Below are positions 44,061 to 52,638 of a stretch of DNA of 64,000 nucleotides, in pieces. The translations under genes were made by a program, and so were the position numbers. Location of the stretch: positions 16,781-80,780 of the forward strand of contig CALVAC010000013.1 in NCBI GenBank assembly GCA_944325435.1, given 5' to 3'. The stretch is from an uncultured Bacteroidales bacterium (GTDB lineage: Bacteria > Bacteroidota > Bacteroidia > Bacteroidales > UBA932). The first letter of the stretch is position 1. Each line of letters starts with the position of its first letter. The notes beneath the pieces are model-generated. The model did not search any database, was not told where the DNA came from, and saw nothing but the letters and a program-made list of their open reading frames with translations.

Positions 44061-44804
44061 TCAGTCATCCTCGCTTGCAGGCAGGGCCGCGAGGGTCTTT
44101 TCTGCGGACAGGATATCAGTGTTTACCTTGTCCTCTATTATGTGCCCATCCCTGAGCCTGATATTCCGGCTGCTGTATGAGGCGATGTCGGGATTGTGCG
44201 TGACGAAGATGATGGTCCTCCCTTCAGCGTGCAGCCTCTGGAGCAGGACCAGTATCTCGAAGGAAGTCCTGGTGTCGAGGTTGCCCGTCGCCTCATCCGC
44301 AAGGATTACGGCCGGGTTGTTGACCAGGGCGCGGGCGATGGCGACCCTCTGCATCTGTCCGCCGGACATCTGGTTGGACTTGTGGTTGAGCCTGTCCCCG
44401 AGACCGACAGCCTTCAGGGCCTCGACCGCCCTTGAGCGGCGTTCGGACGAGCCTACCTCATCGTTGTACATCAGCGGCAGCTCCACATTCTCTATGGCGG
44501 TGCTCTTCGGGAGCAGGTTGTAGTTCTGGAATACGAACCCGATTTTCCTGTTCCTGAGAACAGCCCTCTGTGACTTGCTCATCGATTTTACAGGTATCCC
44601 GTCCAGCAGGTATTCCCCGGATGTGGGGGTGTCGAGGCAGCCGAGTATGTTGAGCATCGTCGACTTTCCGGAGCCGGATGCCCCCATTATGGTCACGAAT
44701 TCCCCTTCATGGATGTCGAATGACACTCCTCGCAGGGCGTGTACCGTCTCGTCCCCGACGATGAAATCTCTCCTGATATTCTGCAGTTCTATGACTTTCT
44801 TCAT
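44061..44804 (-). CDS. MacB/LolD-type ABC transporter ATPase
   Basis: 247 residues. Walker A GASGSGKS, signature QMSGGQMQRVAIARAL, Walker B VILADEAT and the H-loop in FVTHNPD. It energises the adjacent MacB-like permease. The short C-terminal extension ends TLAALPASEDD. 31 nt after the adaptor gene, 38 nt before the permease. Confidence 0.94.
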   Translation of the reverse strand: MKKVIELQNIRRDFIVGDETVHALRGVSFDIHEGEFVTIMGASGSGKSTMLNILGCLDTPTSGEYLLDGIPVKSMSKSQRAVLRNRKIGFVFQNYNLLPKSTAIENVELPLMYNDEVGSSERRSRAVEALKAVGLGDRLNHKSNQMSGGQMQRVAIARALVNNPAVILADEATGNLDTRTSFEILVLLQRLHAEGRTIIFVTHNPDIASYSSRNIRLRDGHIIEDKVNTDILSAEKTLAALPASEDD

Positions 44805-44835
44805 TTCCGCTGTTCTCTAATGTCTGACTGATGCG

Positions 44836-46026
44836 TCATCTTCCCGGAGGCCCCGGCATGAACGGGTTTCCGTTCTTCTTTGCAAGGGATTCCAGTCCGG
44901 CGAAACTTGCTCCGGCAATGATTTCCATCCCCTCGGAGACACCTCCGGTTATCTCGGTGCTGACGCCATCGCTTATGCCGGTGGTGACAGGATGTGCGGT
45001 GAATACATTGCCTTCCTTTGTCCACAGTTTGGATGTCCCTTCGCAGTCTATGATCCTGTCGCTCTTTGCGGCCGTCGCCTGAGGGTTGAACCTCAATGCC
45101 CTCGATGGGACGCACAGGACATCGTGTGCCTCCTGCGTATATATGGAGAGGTTGGCCGTGAGCCTCGGGAGCAGCTTGAGGTCAGGGTTGTCCGCAGCGA
45201 TGACCACTTCGTAGGTCACCACGCTTTCTGATGTGGTGCTTGTCGTGCTTGAACTTGATGAGGAGCTGCCGAGCCTTATCTGGATGACCTTACCCTCGAA
45301 GACATCGTCCGGATATGCATCGACAGTGAAACTTACCCTCTGGCCCTCCTTCACGCCTCCTATGTCGGCTTCATCCACATCTGCGACAACCTGCATCTTG
45401 GTCAGGTCAGCCGCTATGGTGAACAGGGTAGGGGTCTCGAATCCTGCGGCGACAGTCTGCCCCTCCTCGACGGCGCGGTCGATGACTATTCCGTCTATCG
45501 GGGATGCTATGGTTGCGTACGAGAGGTTCCTTTCGGCCTTGGCAAGTGCGGCCTGGCTGTTCTCGTATGCGCTTTTTGCCATTGCGTAGTTGTATTCCGC
45601 CTGCTCGTATTCCGTGTCGCTTATCAGATTCTTCTCATGCAGCCCCTTGCTTCTTGCATAGTTCTTCTCCTGATATATGTATTCCGCCTTGTTGCCATCG
45701 TATGTCGCCCTTGCGGATGCCAGGTCGCTTTCAAGGGTCACCTTGTCCATTTCCGCGATAATCTGCCCCTCCTTGACCGTGGAGTTGTAGTCTGCATAGA
45801 GTTTCGCTATGATTCCGGACACCTGTGTGCCGACCTCGACTTCCGTGACAGGCTCAATTGTGCCGGTGGCTGTCACGAAATAGGCGACATCCCCCCTTTC
45901 AACGGATACCGTGTCGTATGTGACCTGCTGCAATACCTTCCGCTTGCCGGCAACAATGAATATCGCGGCAGCGATGATTACGGCAATGACTGTCCATGTT
46001 ATCGCTCTTTTTGTCCCTTTTTTCAT
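44836..46026 (-). CDS. MacA/HlyD-like periplasmic adaptor
   Basis: 396 residues. N-terminal anchor helix (about 9-27), lipoyl-like half-motifs (TGTIEPVTEVEVGTQVSG and IDGIVIDRAVEEGQTV), a coiled-coil hairpin between them (about 95-165) and beta-barrel domains with a Ser-rich insert (GSSSSSSSTTSTTSESV). It bridges the inner-membrane ABC complex and the TolC channel. Its order in the operon, TolC-adaptor-ATPase-permease, is standard for Bacteroidota. Confidence 0.93.
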   Translation of the reverse strand: MKKGTKRAITWTVIAVIIAAAIFIVAGKRKVLQQVTYDTVSVERGDVAYFVTATGTIEPVTEVEVGTQVSGIIAKLYADYNSTVKEGQIIAEMDKVTLESDLASARATYDGNKAEYIYQEKNYARSKGLHEKNLISDTEYEQAEYNYAMAKSAYENSQAALAKAERNLSYATIASPIDGIVIDRAVEEGQTVAAGFETPTLFTIAADLTKMQVVADVDEADIGGVKEGQRVSFTVDAYPDDVFEGKVIQIRLGSSSSSSSTTSTTSESVVTYEVVIAADNPDLKLLPRLTANLSIYTQEAHDVLCVPSRALRFNPQATAAKSDRIIDCEGTSKLWTKEGNVFTAHPVTTGISDGVSTEITGGVSEGMEIIAGASFAGLESLAKKNGNPFMPGPPGR

Positions 46027-46092
46027 CGTATCTTGATTTTTCTGTTTGACATTTTCCGCTGCAGATTCTTCAGCCTGTTCAGGATGGCTGGA

Positions 46093-47559
46093 CTACAGTG
46101 TTATCTCCTGCCCGGAATAGAACTTGAGTAGCTGTATGTTCAGCACCGCCATATATTTGGCCTGCAGTACCTCCTGCTCTGCACTCAACAGGTTGTTCTT
46201 CTCGGTCAGAAGCTCAACCGTGTTTTTCATACCGAGCCCGAACTGCTCGCTCACAAGGTCGTAGCTGGCCTGCGAACTTTTCAGATTCTCTATGGCTGCG
46301 GTGTATTGCAGCTGTGAACTCCAGGCATCCATCCACAGGCTCTCTATGGTCTTGTACAGTTCCTTGCGGCTTTCCTTCAGGTCGAGTTCCGATGTCTTCA
46401 GCTGGAGTCGGGCCTTTTCCACGGCGCTCTTTGTCTGTCTGTTGCTGAAGATAGGCACGTTCAGGGTCAGCCCTATCGAGTTGTTCCAGCCGTTGCGTAT
46501 CTGTTCCGTGAATGTGAAGTCCGTTCCGCTGGTGTGGTTCGTCCCGATTCCGGCGCTTACCGACAGGGTCGGTATGTATCCGGATCTGGCGATGCGGATG
46601 CCCAGTTCGGATGCTTCGACATTCAGTTCGCCTGCCTGTATCTCCGGACGGATCCCGAGAGCGGACTGGTATACCATCTCCTTGTCCGGGAGAGGGGAGA
46701 GGACGGTCTCGTCCCCAATCTCGGGAAGCAGGAGATCCATCTCCGGTTCCCCCTCAATCTCAAGCAGCTGCTTGAGCTGCAGCCTGTAGTCCTGCAGTGT
46801 AGTCTGGGCTGTCACAAGCTGGTACTTGTCGTTGCTGACCTGGGACTCCAGCTGTGCGTAGTCCGCCCTTGAAATGCTTCCGGATGCGAGCAGTTCCTTC
46901 CCTCTTTCCAGCTGGGCCGTGCTGACTTCAAGAGTGTTGCGGTTCACATCCACGGATTCGTTGGCATAGAGTATCTGTATGTAGGTCTGCGCTATGCTCT
47001 CCATAATGTCATTTGCAGTGGAGCTTACATCCAGTTCCGCTATCCTTGTGTTGAGCTCTTCCTGCCGTATGGTCTTGCGGTTGCGGCCTCCGTTGTACAC
47101 TGTCCATTGCGCATTGAGTCCGTAGTTCCCGGTGTAGCTCGTGTTGGAGTTGGACTCCAGTATCTCTGTCCCGCTTACTGTCGCGCTGCTCTCCTGGTAG
47201 GGGCGGTTGATCACGCTGTGCGAGGTGGAGAAGGATAGGGAAGGGAAAAGCGCCCCTTTTGCAGTCTTGATGTCCACATTGGCGTCATCCACGGCTATCC
47301 TGCTCTTCTGCAGTGAGATGTTCTCTACCAGGGCATATTCTATACATCTGCGCAGAGTCCATGTCCCGGAGGTGTCATTCAGAAGCACTGCCGTGCTGTC
47401 TACATTACGGGAAATGTCCGCTGCAGATTCTGCAGCGGACAACCGTTCACTATTCTGCACCTTGACCGTATCCCGTATGTCCGGTGCGGCTGAAAGGACC
47501 GCAGGGGAATAAGCAAGTCCCGCGGCCGTGCAGAGACAAATCAATGATAATCCTTTCAT
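46093..47559 (-). CDS. TolC-family outer membrane efflux channel
   Basis: 488 residues with a signal peptide (about 1-24), two internally repeated long helical/beta regions (SIAQTYIQILYANESV in the first half, YKTIESLWMDAWSSQL in the second) and NVPIFSNRQTKSAVEKA. It is the outer-membrane exit duct of the tripartite pump. Its start codon overlaps the lon stop by 4 nt, so it is translationally coupled to lon, an uncommon neighbour for a pump. Confidence 0.93.
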   Translation of the reverse strand: MKGLSLICLCTAAGLAYSPAVLSAAPDIRDTVKVQNSERLSAAESAADISRNVDSTAVLLNDTSGTWTLRRCIEYALVENISLQKSRIAVDDANVDIKTAKGALFPSLSFSTSHSVINRPYQESSATVSGTEILESNSNTSYTGNYGLNAQWTVYNGGRNRKTIRQEELNTRIAELDVSSTANDIMESIAQTYIQILYANESVDVNRNTLEVSTAQLERGKELLASGSISRADYAQLESQVSNDKYQLVTAQTTLQDYRLQLKQLLEIEGEPEMDLLLPEIGDETVLSPLPDKEMVYQSALGIRPEIQAGELNVEASELGIRIARSGYIPTLSVSAGIGTNHTSGTDFTFTEQIRNGWNNSIGLTLNVPIFSNRQTKSAVEKARLQLKTSELDLKESRKELYKTIESLWMDAWSSQLQYTAAIENLKSSQASYDLVSEQFGLGMKNTVELLTEKNNLLSAEQEVLQAKYMAVLNIQLLKFYSGQEITL

Positions 47560-49982
47560 TTTGCGACAATTGAAGATGGTTTTCCGGGGAATACGAATCC
47601 GGTGACATCATCAATAGTGCGGACATATACAAACTTCAGGCCTTTTGTGTAAATCTCCTTTATGTCTTCCACATCTTTCCTGTTGTCTTCAGATATGACA
47701 ATGGTGCTGACTCCTGCCCTTTTCGCGGCGAGAATCTTTTCCTTGATGCCTCCCACTGGCAGAACCCTGCCCCTGAGCGTCATCTCTCCGGTCATCGCCA
47801 CACCGCTCCGTATCTTTTCCCCTCTCAGGGCTGATACCATGGAGCATACCATAGTGATACCTGCAGACGGCCCGTCCTTAGGCACCGCACCTTCAGGGAC
47901 GTGCACGTGCAGGTCTTTCTTTGCGAATTCCCTGGAAGTCATCCCCGCCATCTTCGGGTGCGCCTTGATATACTGGTAGGCTATCTGGGCGGACTCTTTC
48001 ATGACATCCCCGAGGTTGCCTGTCATGCTGAGCATTCCCTTGCCATCGCTGACAGAGCTTTCGATAAAGAGTATCTCACCTCCGACGGCTGTCCAAGCGA
48101 GGCCTGTGACCACGCCGGGAGCCTCGTTCCCCTCCTGCATGTCGTGGAAACTGACCGGCAGCCCGAGGTATTCTTTCAGGTCTGATACCTGGATGCTTGC
48201 AGGAAGCTCCTCCTCCAGAGCGATTTTCTTTGCGGTGACCCTGGCCAGCTTTGCTATCTGCTTTTCAAGACCCCTGACCCCCGACTCCCTCGTGTACTGT
48301 CCGATGATGGCCATTATGGTCTTCTTGTCTATCTTCATCTGCCCTTTCTTCAGCCCGTGCTCTTTAAGCTGGCGTGGAATGAGGTAGTGTCGCGCTATCT
48401 CGTATTTCTCTTCTGCCAGATATCCGCTCACGGGAATCATCTCCATCCTGTCCCTCAGCGCGGGCTGTATCGTGGAGATGTCGTTCGCTGTGGTGATGAA
48501 CAGCACATTGGAAAGGTCATAGTCTATGTCGAGATAGTTGTCGTGGAAGGTTGTGTTCTGCTCGGGGTCGAGGGCTTCGAGCAGGGCGGATGACGGATCC
48601 CCCTTGAAGTCGCTGCTGAGCTTGTCCACCTCATCCAGCACTATCACCGGGTTGGATGTGCCTGCCCTCATAATGCCGTTCAGTATCCTTCCTGGAAGCG
48701 CGCCGACGTATGTCTTGCGGTGCCCCCTTATTTCGCTCTCATCGTGCACTCCACCCAGGGCTATCCTCACGTATTTCCTTCCGAGGGCGCGTGCTATGGA
48801 CTTTCCGAGGCTCGTCTTGCCTACTCCGGGAGGCCCGTACAGGCACAGGATAGGCGACTTCATGTCACCCTTCAGCTTCAGCACGGCCAGGTATTCGATT
48901 ATCCTGTCCTTGACCGTGTCCAGACCGTAGTGGTCCTCATCCAGCACTTTCTGGGCGTTCTTCAGGTCGAGGTTGTCCTGCGACATCTCCCCCCACGGAA
49001 GGTCCAGCATGAACTGGATATAGTTGTACTGGATACTGTATTCGGGCGAGCTCGGGTTGTATCTCTCCAGCTTGGCCATCTCTTTCTCGAAGATATCCTT
49101 CACCTCCTCCGGCCATATCTTTTCTTCCGCCCTCTTGCGGAACTTGTCGAAATCTTCCGCGTCATCCATACCGAGTTCCTCCTGGATGGTCCTCAGCTGG
49201 TTGTTGAGATAGTATTCCCTCTGCTGCTGGTCTATCTCGCTCTTGACCTTCTGGTTGATGTCCTGCTTTATCTTGAGCAGCTCGATCTGGGTGTCGAGCA
49301 CCGCAAGCAGTTTCATTGCGCGGGTCTTGATGTCGGCATACTGGAGCAGCTCCACCTTTTCGAAGAAATTGTCCACTTCTACGGTGGTGGCGATAAAGTT
49401 GGTGAGGAATTCGAAATTGTCTATCGACTTCAGTGCCATCGCCGCCTCTTTCGGAGCGAATACGGAGTACTTCATGATGGCTGTCGCCTTCTCCTTGAGG
49501 GACTCTATTATCATCTTGATGTTGTTGTCCATCTCCGGCACTGAATCATGCAGATAATGCACCCTTGCAAGAATGTAAGGGTCATATTCCATGATGTCCT
49601 CTATCTCGAACCTCGAGAATCCCTGCAGTATTGCCGTCAGGGTGCCGTCCGGCATTTCCAGGGTCTTGATGATCCTGGCCACGGTCCCGTAACCGTAAAG
49701 GTCCTCTTTCTTAGGGTCCTCTACTGTCACATCCAGCTGCGGCACTGCACCTATGTATGTGTTGTTCTTCTCTGCATCCTCTATGAGCTTGATGGATTTT
49801 TCCCTTCCTATCGTGATCGGATAGACCGTGCCGGGGAACAGCACTGCATTTCTCAACGCCAGGATAGGAAGCGAATCAGGAAGCTCGGCCTCGTTCACCT
49901 TCATCATGCCATCTCCCTGCATGACAGGAATGATGTTCACTTCAGTCCCAAGCGGAGACATTATTTCTTTGATATCCTTCAT
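47556..49982 (-). CDS. lon: Lon ATP-dependent protease
   Basis: 808 residues. N-terminal LON substrate domain (about 35-235), coiled coil, AAA+ module with Walker A GPPGVGKTS and the C-terminal peptidase with Ser706 (PKDGPSAGITM) and Lys749 (GGIKEK) as the Ser-Lys dyad. It degrades misfolded and regulatory proteins in the cytoplasm. The first gene of a - strand operon that continues into the efflux pump. A 29-bp dyad 43 nt upstream (nearest edge) may control it. Confidence 0.97.
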   Translation of the reverse strand: MKDIKEIMSPLGTEVNIIPVMQGDGMMKVNEAELPDSLPILALRNAVLFPGTVYPITIGREKSIKLIEDAEKNNTYIGAVPQLDVTVEDPKKEDLYGYGTVARIIKTLEMPDGTLTAILQGFSRFEIEDIMEYDPYILARVHYLHDSVPEMDNNIKMIIESLKEKATAIMKYSVFAPKEAAMALKSIDNFEFLTNFIATTVEVDNFFEKVELLQYADIKTRAMKLLAVLDTQIELLKIKQDINQKVKSEIDQQQREYYLNNQLRTIQEELGMDDAEDFDKFRKRAEEKIWPEEVKDIFEKEMAKLERYNPSSPEYSIQYNYIQFMLDLPWGEMSQDNLDLKNAQKVLDEDHYGLDTVKDRIIEYLAVLKLKGDMKSPILCLYGPPGVGKTSLGKSIARALGRKYVRIALGGVHDESEIRGHRKTYVGALPGRILNGIMRAGTSNPVIVLDEVDKLSSDFKGDPSSALLEALDPEQNTTFHDNYLDIDYDLSNVLFITTANDISTIQPALRDRMEMIPVSGYLAEEKYEIARHYLIPRQLKEHGLKKGQMKIDKKTIMAIIGQYTRESGVRGLEKQIAKLARVTAKKIALEEELPASIQVSDLKEYLGLPVSFHDMQEGNEAPGVVTGLAWTAVGGEILFIESSVSDGKGMLSMTGNLGDVMKESAQIAYQYIKAHPKMAGMTSREFAKKDLHVHVPEGAVPKDGPSAGITMVCSMVSALRGEKIRSGVAMTGEMTLRGRVLPVGGIKEKILAAKRAGVSTIVISEDNRKDVEDIKEIYTKGLKFVYVRTIDDVTGFVFPGKPSSIVAK

Positions 49983-50024
49983 ATATACACCTTATTAATA
50001 TATAATGTCAGAACCTGATGCGGA

Positions 50025-50053
50025 CACACTTCTGCCAATTTGTCAGAAGTGTG
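50025..50053. promoter_or_regulatory. 29-bp near-perfect dyad upstream of lon
   Basis: Arms CACACTTCTG (50025-50034) and CAGAAGTGTG (50044-50053) are perfect inverted repeats. The 9-nt centre CCAATTTGT is itself palindromic except for its outer pair. It lies in the lon-HU divergent gap, 43 nt from the lon start and about 118 nt before the HU -33 box. The shape fits a homodimeric regulator site; the regulator is unknown. A hairpin followed by CCTTTTT on the + strand is the alternative reading. Confidence 0.6.
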
Positions 50054-50171
50054 CCTTTTTCAGAACCGGTCGGCATATAGGTCAATCTTTATGCCATACC
50101 GGAAACGCCGTTAAAAAATGCCTGGAGCCGTCCAAAACGGATATATTTGCCCAAAAAACGGCCAAAAAATA

Positions 50172-50201
50172 TTGTAACTAAAAAAAAGATGTCTATCTTT
50201 G
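50172..50201 (+). promoter_or_regulatory. promoter of the HU gene
   Basis: TTG (50172-50174), 19-nt spacer, TATCTTTG (50194-50201): a full Bacteroidota consensus match, leaving a leader of about 40 nt. Confidence 0.85.
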
Positions 50202-50244
50202 CACGGTTGTATTGGTTTTAATATTTTGTTAAAAATTGATAGTT

Positions 50245-50520
50245 ATGACAAAGGCAGAAATTGTAAACGAGATTGCTAAGACGGTCAACGTAGAGAAGAA
50301 CACTGTCCAGGCAATAGTAAATGAGTTCACCGCATGCGTGAAGGACTCACTTGCAAAAGGCAATCCGGTATATATCCGCGGATTCGGCAGCTTCATCATC
50401 AAGCACCGAGCAGAGAAGGCAGCCAGGAACATCACCAAGAATACTACTATGACTATACCGGCTCACGATGTGCCAGCCTTCAAACCGGCAAAGGTTTTCG
50501 TGAACGTTGTTAAAAAATAA
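50245..50520 (+). CDS. hup: HU-family DNA-binding protein
   Basis: 91 residues from ATG 50245; an upstream TTG in frame is unlikely. Typical HU/IHF fold: MTKAEIVNEIAKT, the GFGSFIIKHRAEKAARN beta-arm start, TMTIPAHDVPAFKPAK. It bends and compacts DNA as a dimer. Strong own promoter. It is followed after 17 nt by a tiny basic gene. Confidence 0.95.
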   Translation: MTKAEIVNEIAKTVNVEKNTVQAIVNEFTACVKDSLAKGNPVYIRGFGSFIIKHRAEKAARNITKNTTMTIPAHDVPAFKPAKVFVNVVKK

Positions 50521-50537
50521 TCTAAAATTTCTCAATT

Positions 50538-50630
50538 ATGCCAAGCGGTAAAAAAAGAAAGAGACATAAGATGGCTACGCACAAGCGTAAGAAACGCCTG
50601 CGCAAGAACAGACACAAGAAGAAAAAGTAG
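50538..50630 (+). CDS. 30-residue extremely basic small protein
   Basis: Starts MPSGKKRKRHKMATHKRKKR and ends in KKKK; about two thirds of the residues are Lys, Arg or His, with no acidic residue. I recall near-identical tiny proteins in other Bacteroidota at the same place beside HU or rng, and similar basic peptides are ribosomal (bTHX/bL38-like), but I cannot confirm the assignment. Located 17 nt after HU and closed by a clear terminator, so it is co-transcribed with HU. Easily missed by gene callers because of its length. Confidence 0.75.
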   Translation: MPSGKKRKRHKMATHKRKKRLRKNRHKKKK

Positions 50631-50664
50631 TTCCGCGTCTGCCATTTTAGCAGTCTGCTGATTG

Positions 50665-50698
50665 GGAAAGGCTGGCCGGTGGTCAGCCTTTCCGTTTT
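50665..50698 (+). terminator. Rho-independent terminator after the HU-small protein unit
   Basis: GGAAAGGCTG (50665-50674) pairs perfectly with CAGCCTTTCC (50684-50693), 9-nt loop, followed by GTTTT. It separates the HU unit from rng. Confidence 0.8.
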
Positions 50699-50724
50699 GA
50701 AGTCTCATAATGTTAATTTCCTGA

Positions 50725-52281
50725 ATGGAAGCTGTAAAAGATCTTATCGTTGATGCCAATCCGGTCGAGGTTTCGATAGCCCTGATGGAGAACCATCGTC
50801 TTATCGAACTCAACCAGGAGTCAAGCCAGGGACACAGTTTCGCTGTCGGAGATGTATATCTCGGCAAGGTGAAGAAGATTCTTCCGTCCCTGAATGCGGC
50901 CTTCGTGGACATCGGTGATGAAAAAGAGGCTTTCGTGCATTATCTTGACCTGGGGCTGTATTTCTCCGCTTTTGACGAGTTCGTGAAGAGAAGCAACCCC
51001 AACTCGGACCTGAAAGGGATATACTCCCACATCAAGATAGGTCCGGTGCTCGAGAAGGAGGGCAGGATCGAGCAGGTCCTCTCTCCCGGACAGATGATAA
51101 TAGTGCAGATAGTGAAGGAGCCGATTTCCACCAAAGGATCCAGACTTACTGCGGAAATTTCATTAGCAGGACGCAACATTGTACTGCTCCCCTTTGCAGA
51201 AAAGGTGAGCGTCTCCCAGAAGATTTCTTCAAAGGAAGAGAAAAGGAGACTTGAAACGCTTGTGAGGAATATCCTCCCGAAGAATTACGGCGCAATCATC
51301 CGCACGGCGGCCGAAGGCAAGAATGCAGCTGTGCTCGATGCTGAGATAATGACGCTTGTCCGTAAATGGGAGGACTCCTGGAAGAAACTGGCCCGTTCAA
51401 AGAATGTCCAGCTGCTGTTTACCGAATACAGCAAGACCACCACTATCCTCCGCGACCTCCTGAACGACTCGTTCTCGAATATCTATGTCAATGATGAGAA
51501 TGTGTACGAGGAGATACGCAGGTACATTTCGCTCATTTCTCCGGAGCAGGAGAAGATAGTGAAGCATTACAGGGACCCGCAGCCGATTTTCGACCATTTC
51601 GAGGTCACCCGGCAGATCAAGAGTTCATTCGGGAAGGTGGTCCCTATCAAGCAGGGGGCATATCTTGTGATAGAGCACACTGAAGCCCTGCATGTGATTG
51701 ATGTCAACAGCGGCACACGCTCCAAGAACAAGGAGCAGGAGCAGAACACCTACGATGTCAACTGCTATGCTGCCGAGGAGATTGCGCGGCAGCTCCGGCT
51801 GAGGGACATGGGCGGCATCGTGATTGTGGATTTCATCGACATGGAGTCCAACGAGCACAGGAACATGCTGTACAAGCACATGCAGGAACTGATGCAGAAT
51901 GACAGGGCAAAGCACAATGTCCTGCCGCTCACGAAGTTCGGGCTTATGCAGATTACCCGCCAGAGGGTGAGGCCGGCGACCGAGATCAACACTACCGAAG
52001 TGTGTCCGGTATGCCATGGCACGGGAAAGATATCATCAAGCGTAGTCATTGACGAAGCCATCGAGAGGAGGCTGGCGTATTATGTCAATGAGAAAGGTCT
52101 CAAGACACTGGTGCTGAAGACCAGCCCGATACTTGGGGCATATCTGAACAGGGGCCTGTTCTCCATACTGCACAAATGGAAGAGCAAGTACAGATGCAAG
52201 ATCAGACTTGTGGAAGTCACCGATTTCACGGTCCTGCAGAATGAATTCTACACTGACAAGGGGGACAGGCTGGACAGCTAG
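50725..52281 (+). CDS. rng: ribonuclease G/E
   Basis: 518 residues. S1 RNA-binding domain (about 35-125, GDVYLGKVKKILPSLNAAFVDIG), then the RNase E/G nuclease core with VIDVNSGTRS and GGIVIVDFIDM carrying the metal-binding Asp residues and the Zn-link Cys pair CPVCHGTGK. It lacks the long E. coli RNase E scaffold, so RNase G-like. It processes rRNA and decays mRNA. No obvious promoter of its own in the 27 nt after the terminator. Confidence 0.94.
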   Translation: MEAVKDLIVDANPVEVSIALMENHRLIELNQESSQGHSFAVGDVYLGKVKKILPSLNAAFVDIGDEKEAFVHYLDLGLYFSAFDEFVKRSNPNSDLKGIYSHIKIGPVLEKEGRIEQVLSPGQMIIVQIVKEPISTKGSRLTAEISLAGRNIVLLPFAEKVSVSQKISSKEEKRRLETLVRNILPKNYGAIIRTAAEGKNAAVLDAEIMTLVRKWEDSWKKLARSKNVQLLFTEYSKTTTILRDLLNDSFSNIYVNDENVYEEIRRYISLISPEQEKIVKHYRDPQPIFDHFEVTRQIKSSFGKVVPIKQGAYLVIEHTEALHVIDVNSGTRSKNKEQEQNTYDVNCYAAEEIARQLRLRDMGGIVIVDFIDMESNEHRNMLYKHMQELMQNDRAKHNVLPLTKFGLMQITRQRVRPATEINTTEVCPVCHGTGKISSSVVIDEAIERRLAYYVNEKGLKTLVLKTSPILGAYLNRGLFSILHKWKSKYRCKIRLVEVTDFTVLQNEFYTDKGDRLDS

Positions 52282-52292
52282 TCCCCCTTTTT
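52260..52292 (+). terminator. terminator overlapping the rng stop
   Basis: GGGGGAC (52260-52266) pairs with GTCCCCC (52281-52287), with a smaller GCTG/CAGC pairing inside the loop, followed by five T (52288-52292). The stem includes the last codons of rng. Confidence 0.8.
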
Positions 52293-52501
52293 CATCCCAT
52301 CCACGCGGATATTCCGGACAGTGCAGTGGAGTGCCGGATAGAAAATCATCATCTTTTAATTTTTAAGGCGCGGATGTAAAAAACAATCAAAGATAAACCT
52401 TCAGGGAGGGAAAACCACGATTCATTTCCGGAACTGCCGCCTTTCGTGGAAAAATGTTATCCGGAGCCTCTTCCGGCCGGGTGAAACAATTTGGCAGTCA
52501 C

Positions 52502-52533
52502 TTGTTTGTGAAAACGGATTTTTTATAAATTTG
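52502..52533 (+). promoter_or_regulatory. promoter of the SusC/SusD locus
   Basis: TTG (52502-52504) 21 nt before TAAATTTG (52526-52533); a TTTG at 52505 gives a 17-nt spacing instead. The signal-peptide ATG is at 52564. The rest of the 52293-52563 gap shows AT-rich sequence and no gene. Confidence 0.65.
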
Positions 52534-52563
52534 TAGGCTGAACCATAAAAACAACTGACAGAT

Positions 52564-52638
52564 ATGAAACGAATCTTATGGCTTGCCATGCTTTCGTGCG
52601 TGGCATCGACCCTTGCCATGGCCCAGGACAGACAGTGA
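52564..52638 (+). pseudogene. orphaned signal-peptide start of the SusC gene
   Basis: ATG 52564 opens a 24-codon frame encoding a perfect signal peptide (MKRILWLAMLSC, then ASTLAMAQDRQ) ending at TGA 52636. The SusC body continues in another frame from about 52628 (TDSDGNFSI). The missing piece is the start of the CarboxypepD_reg-like domain. A deletion of 3n+2 bases explains both the frame change and the lost ~25-30 codons. Confidence 0.75.

Noticed and set aside
50025..50060. Dyad plus CCTTTTT as a simple terminator
   Set aside because: No gene ends here on the + strand; both flanking genes are divergent, so an operator fits better, though a terminator is not excluded.
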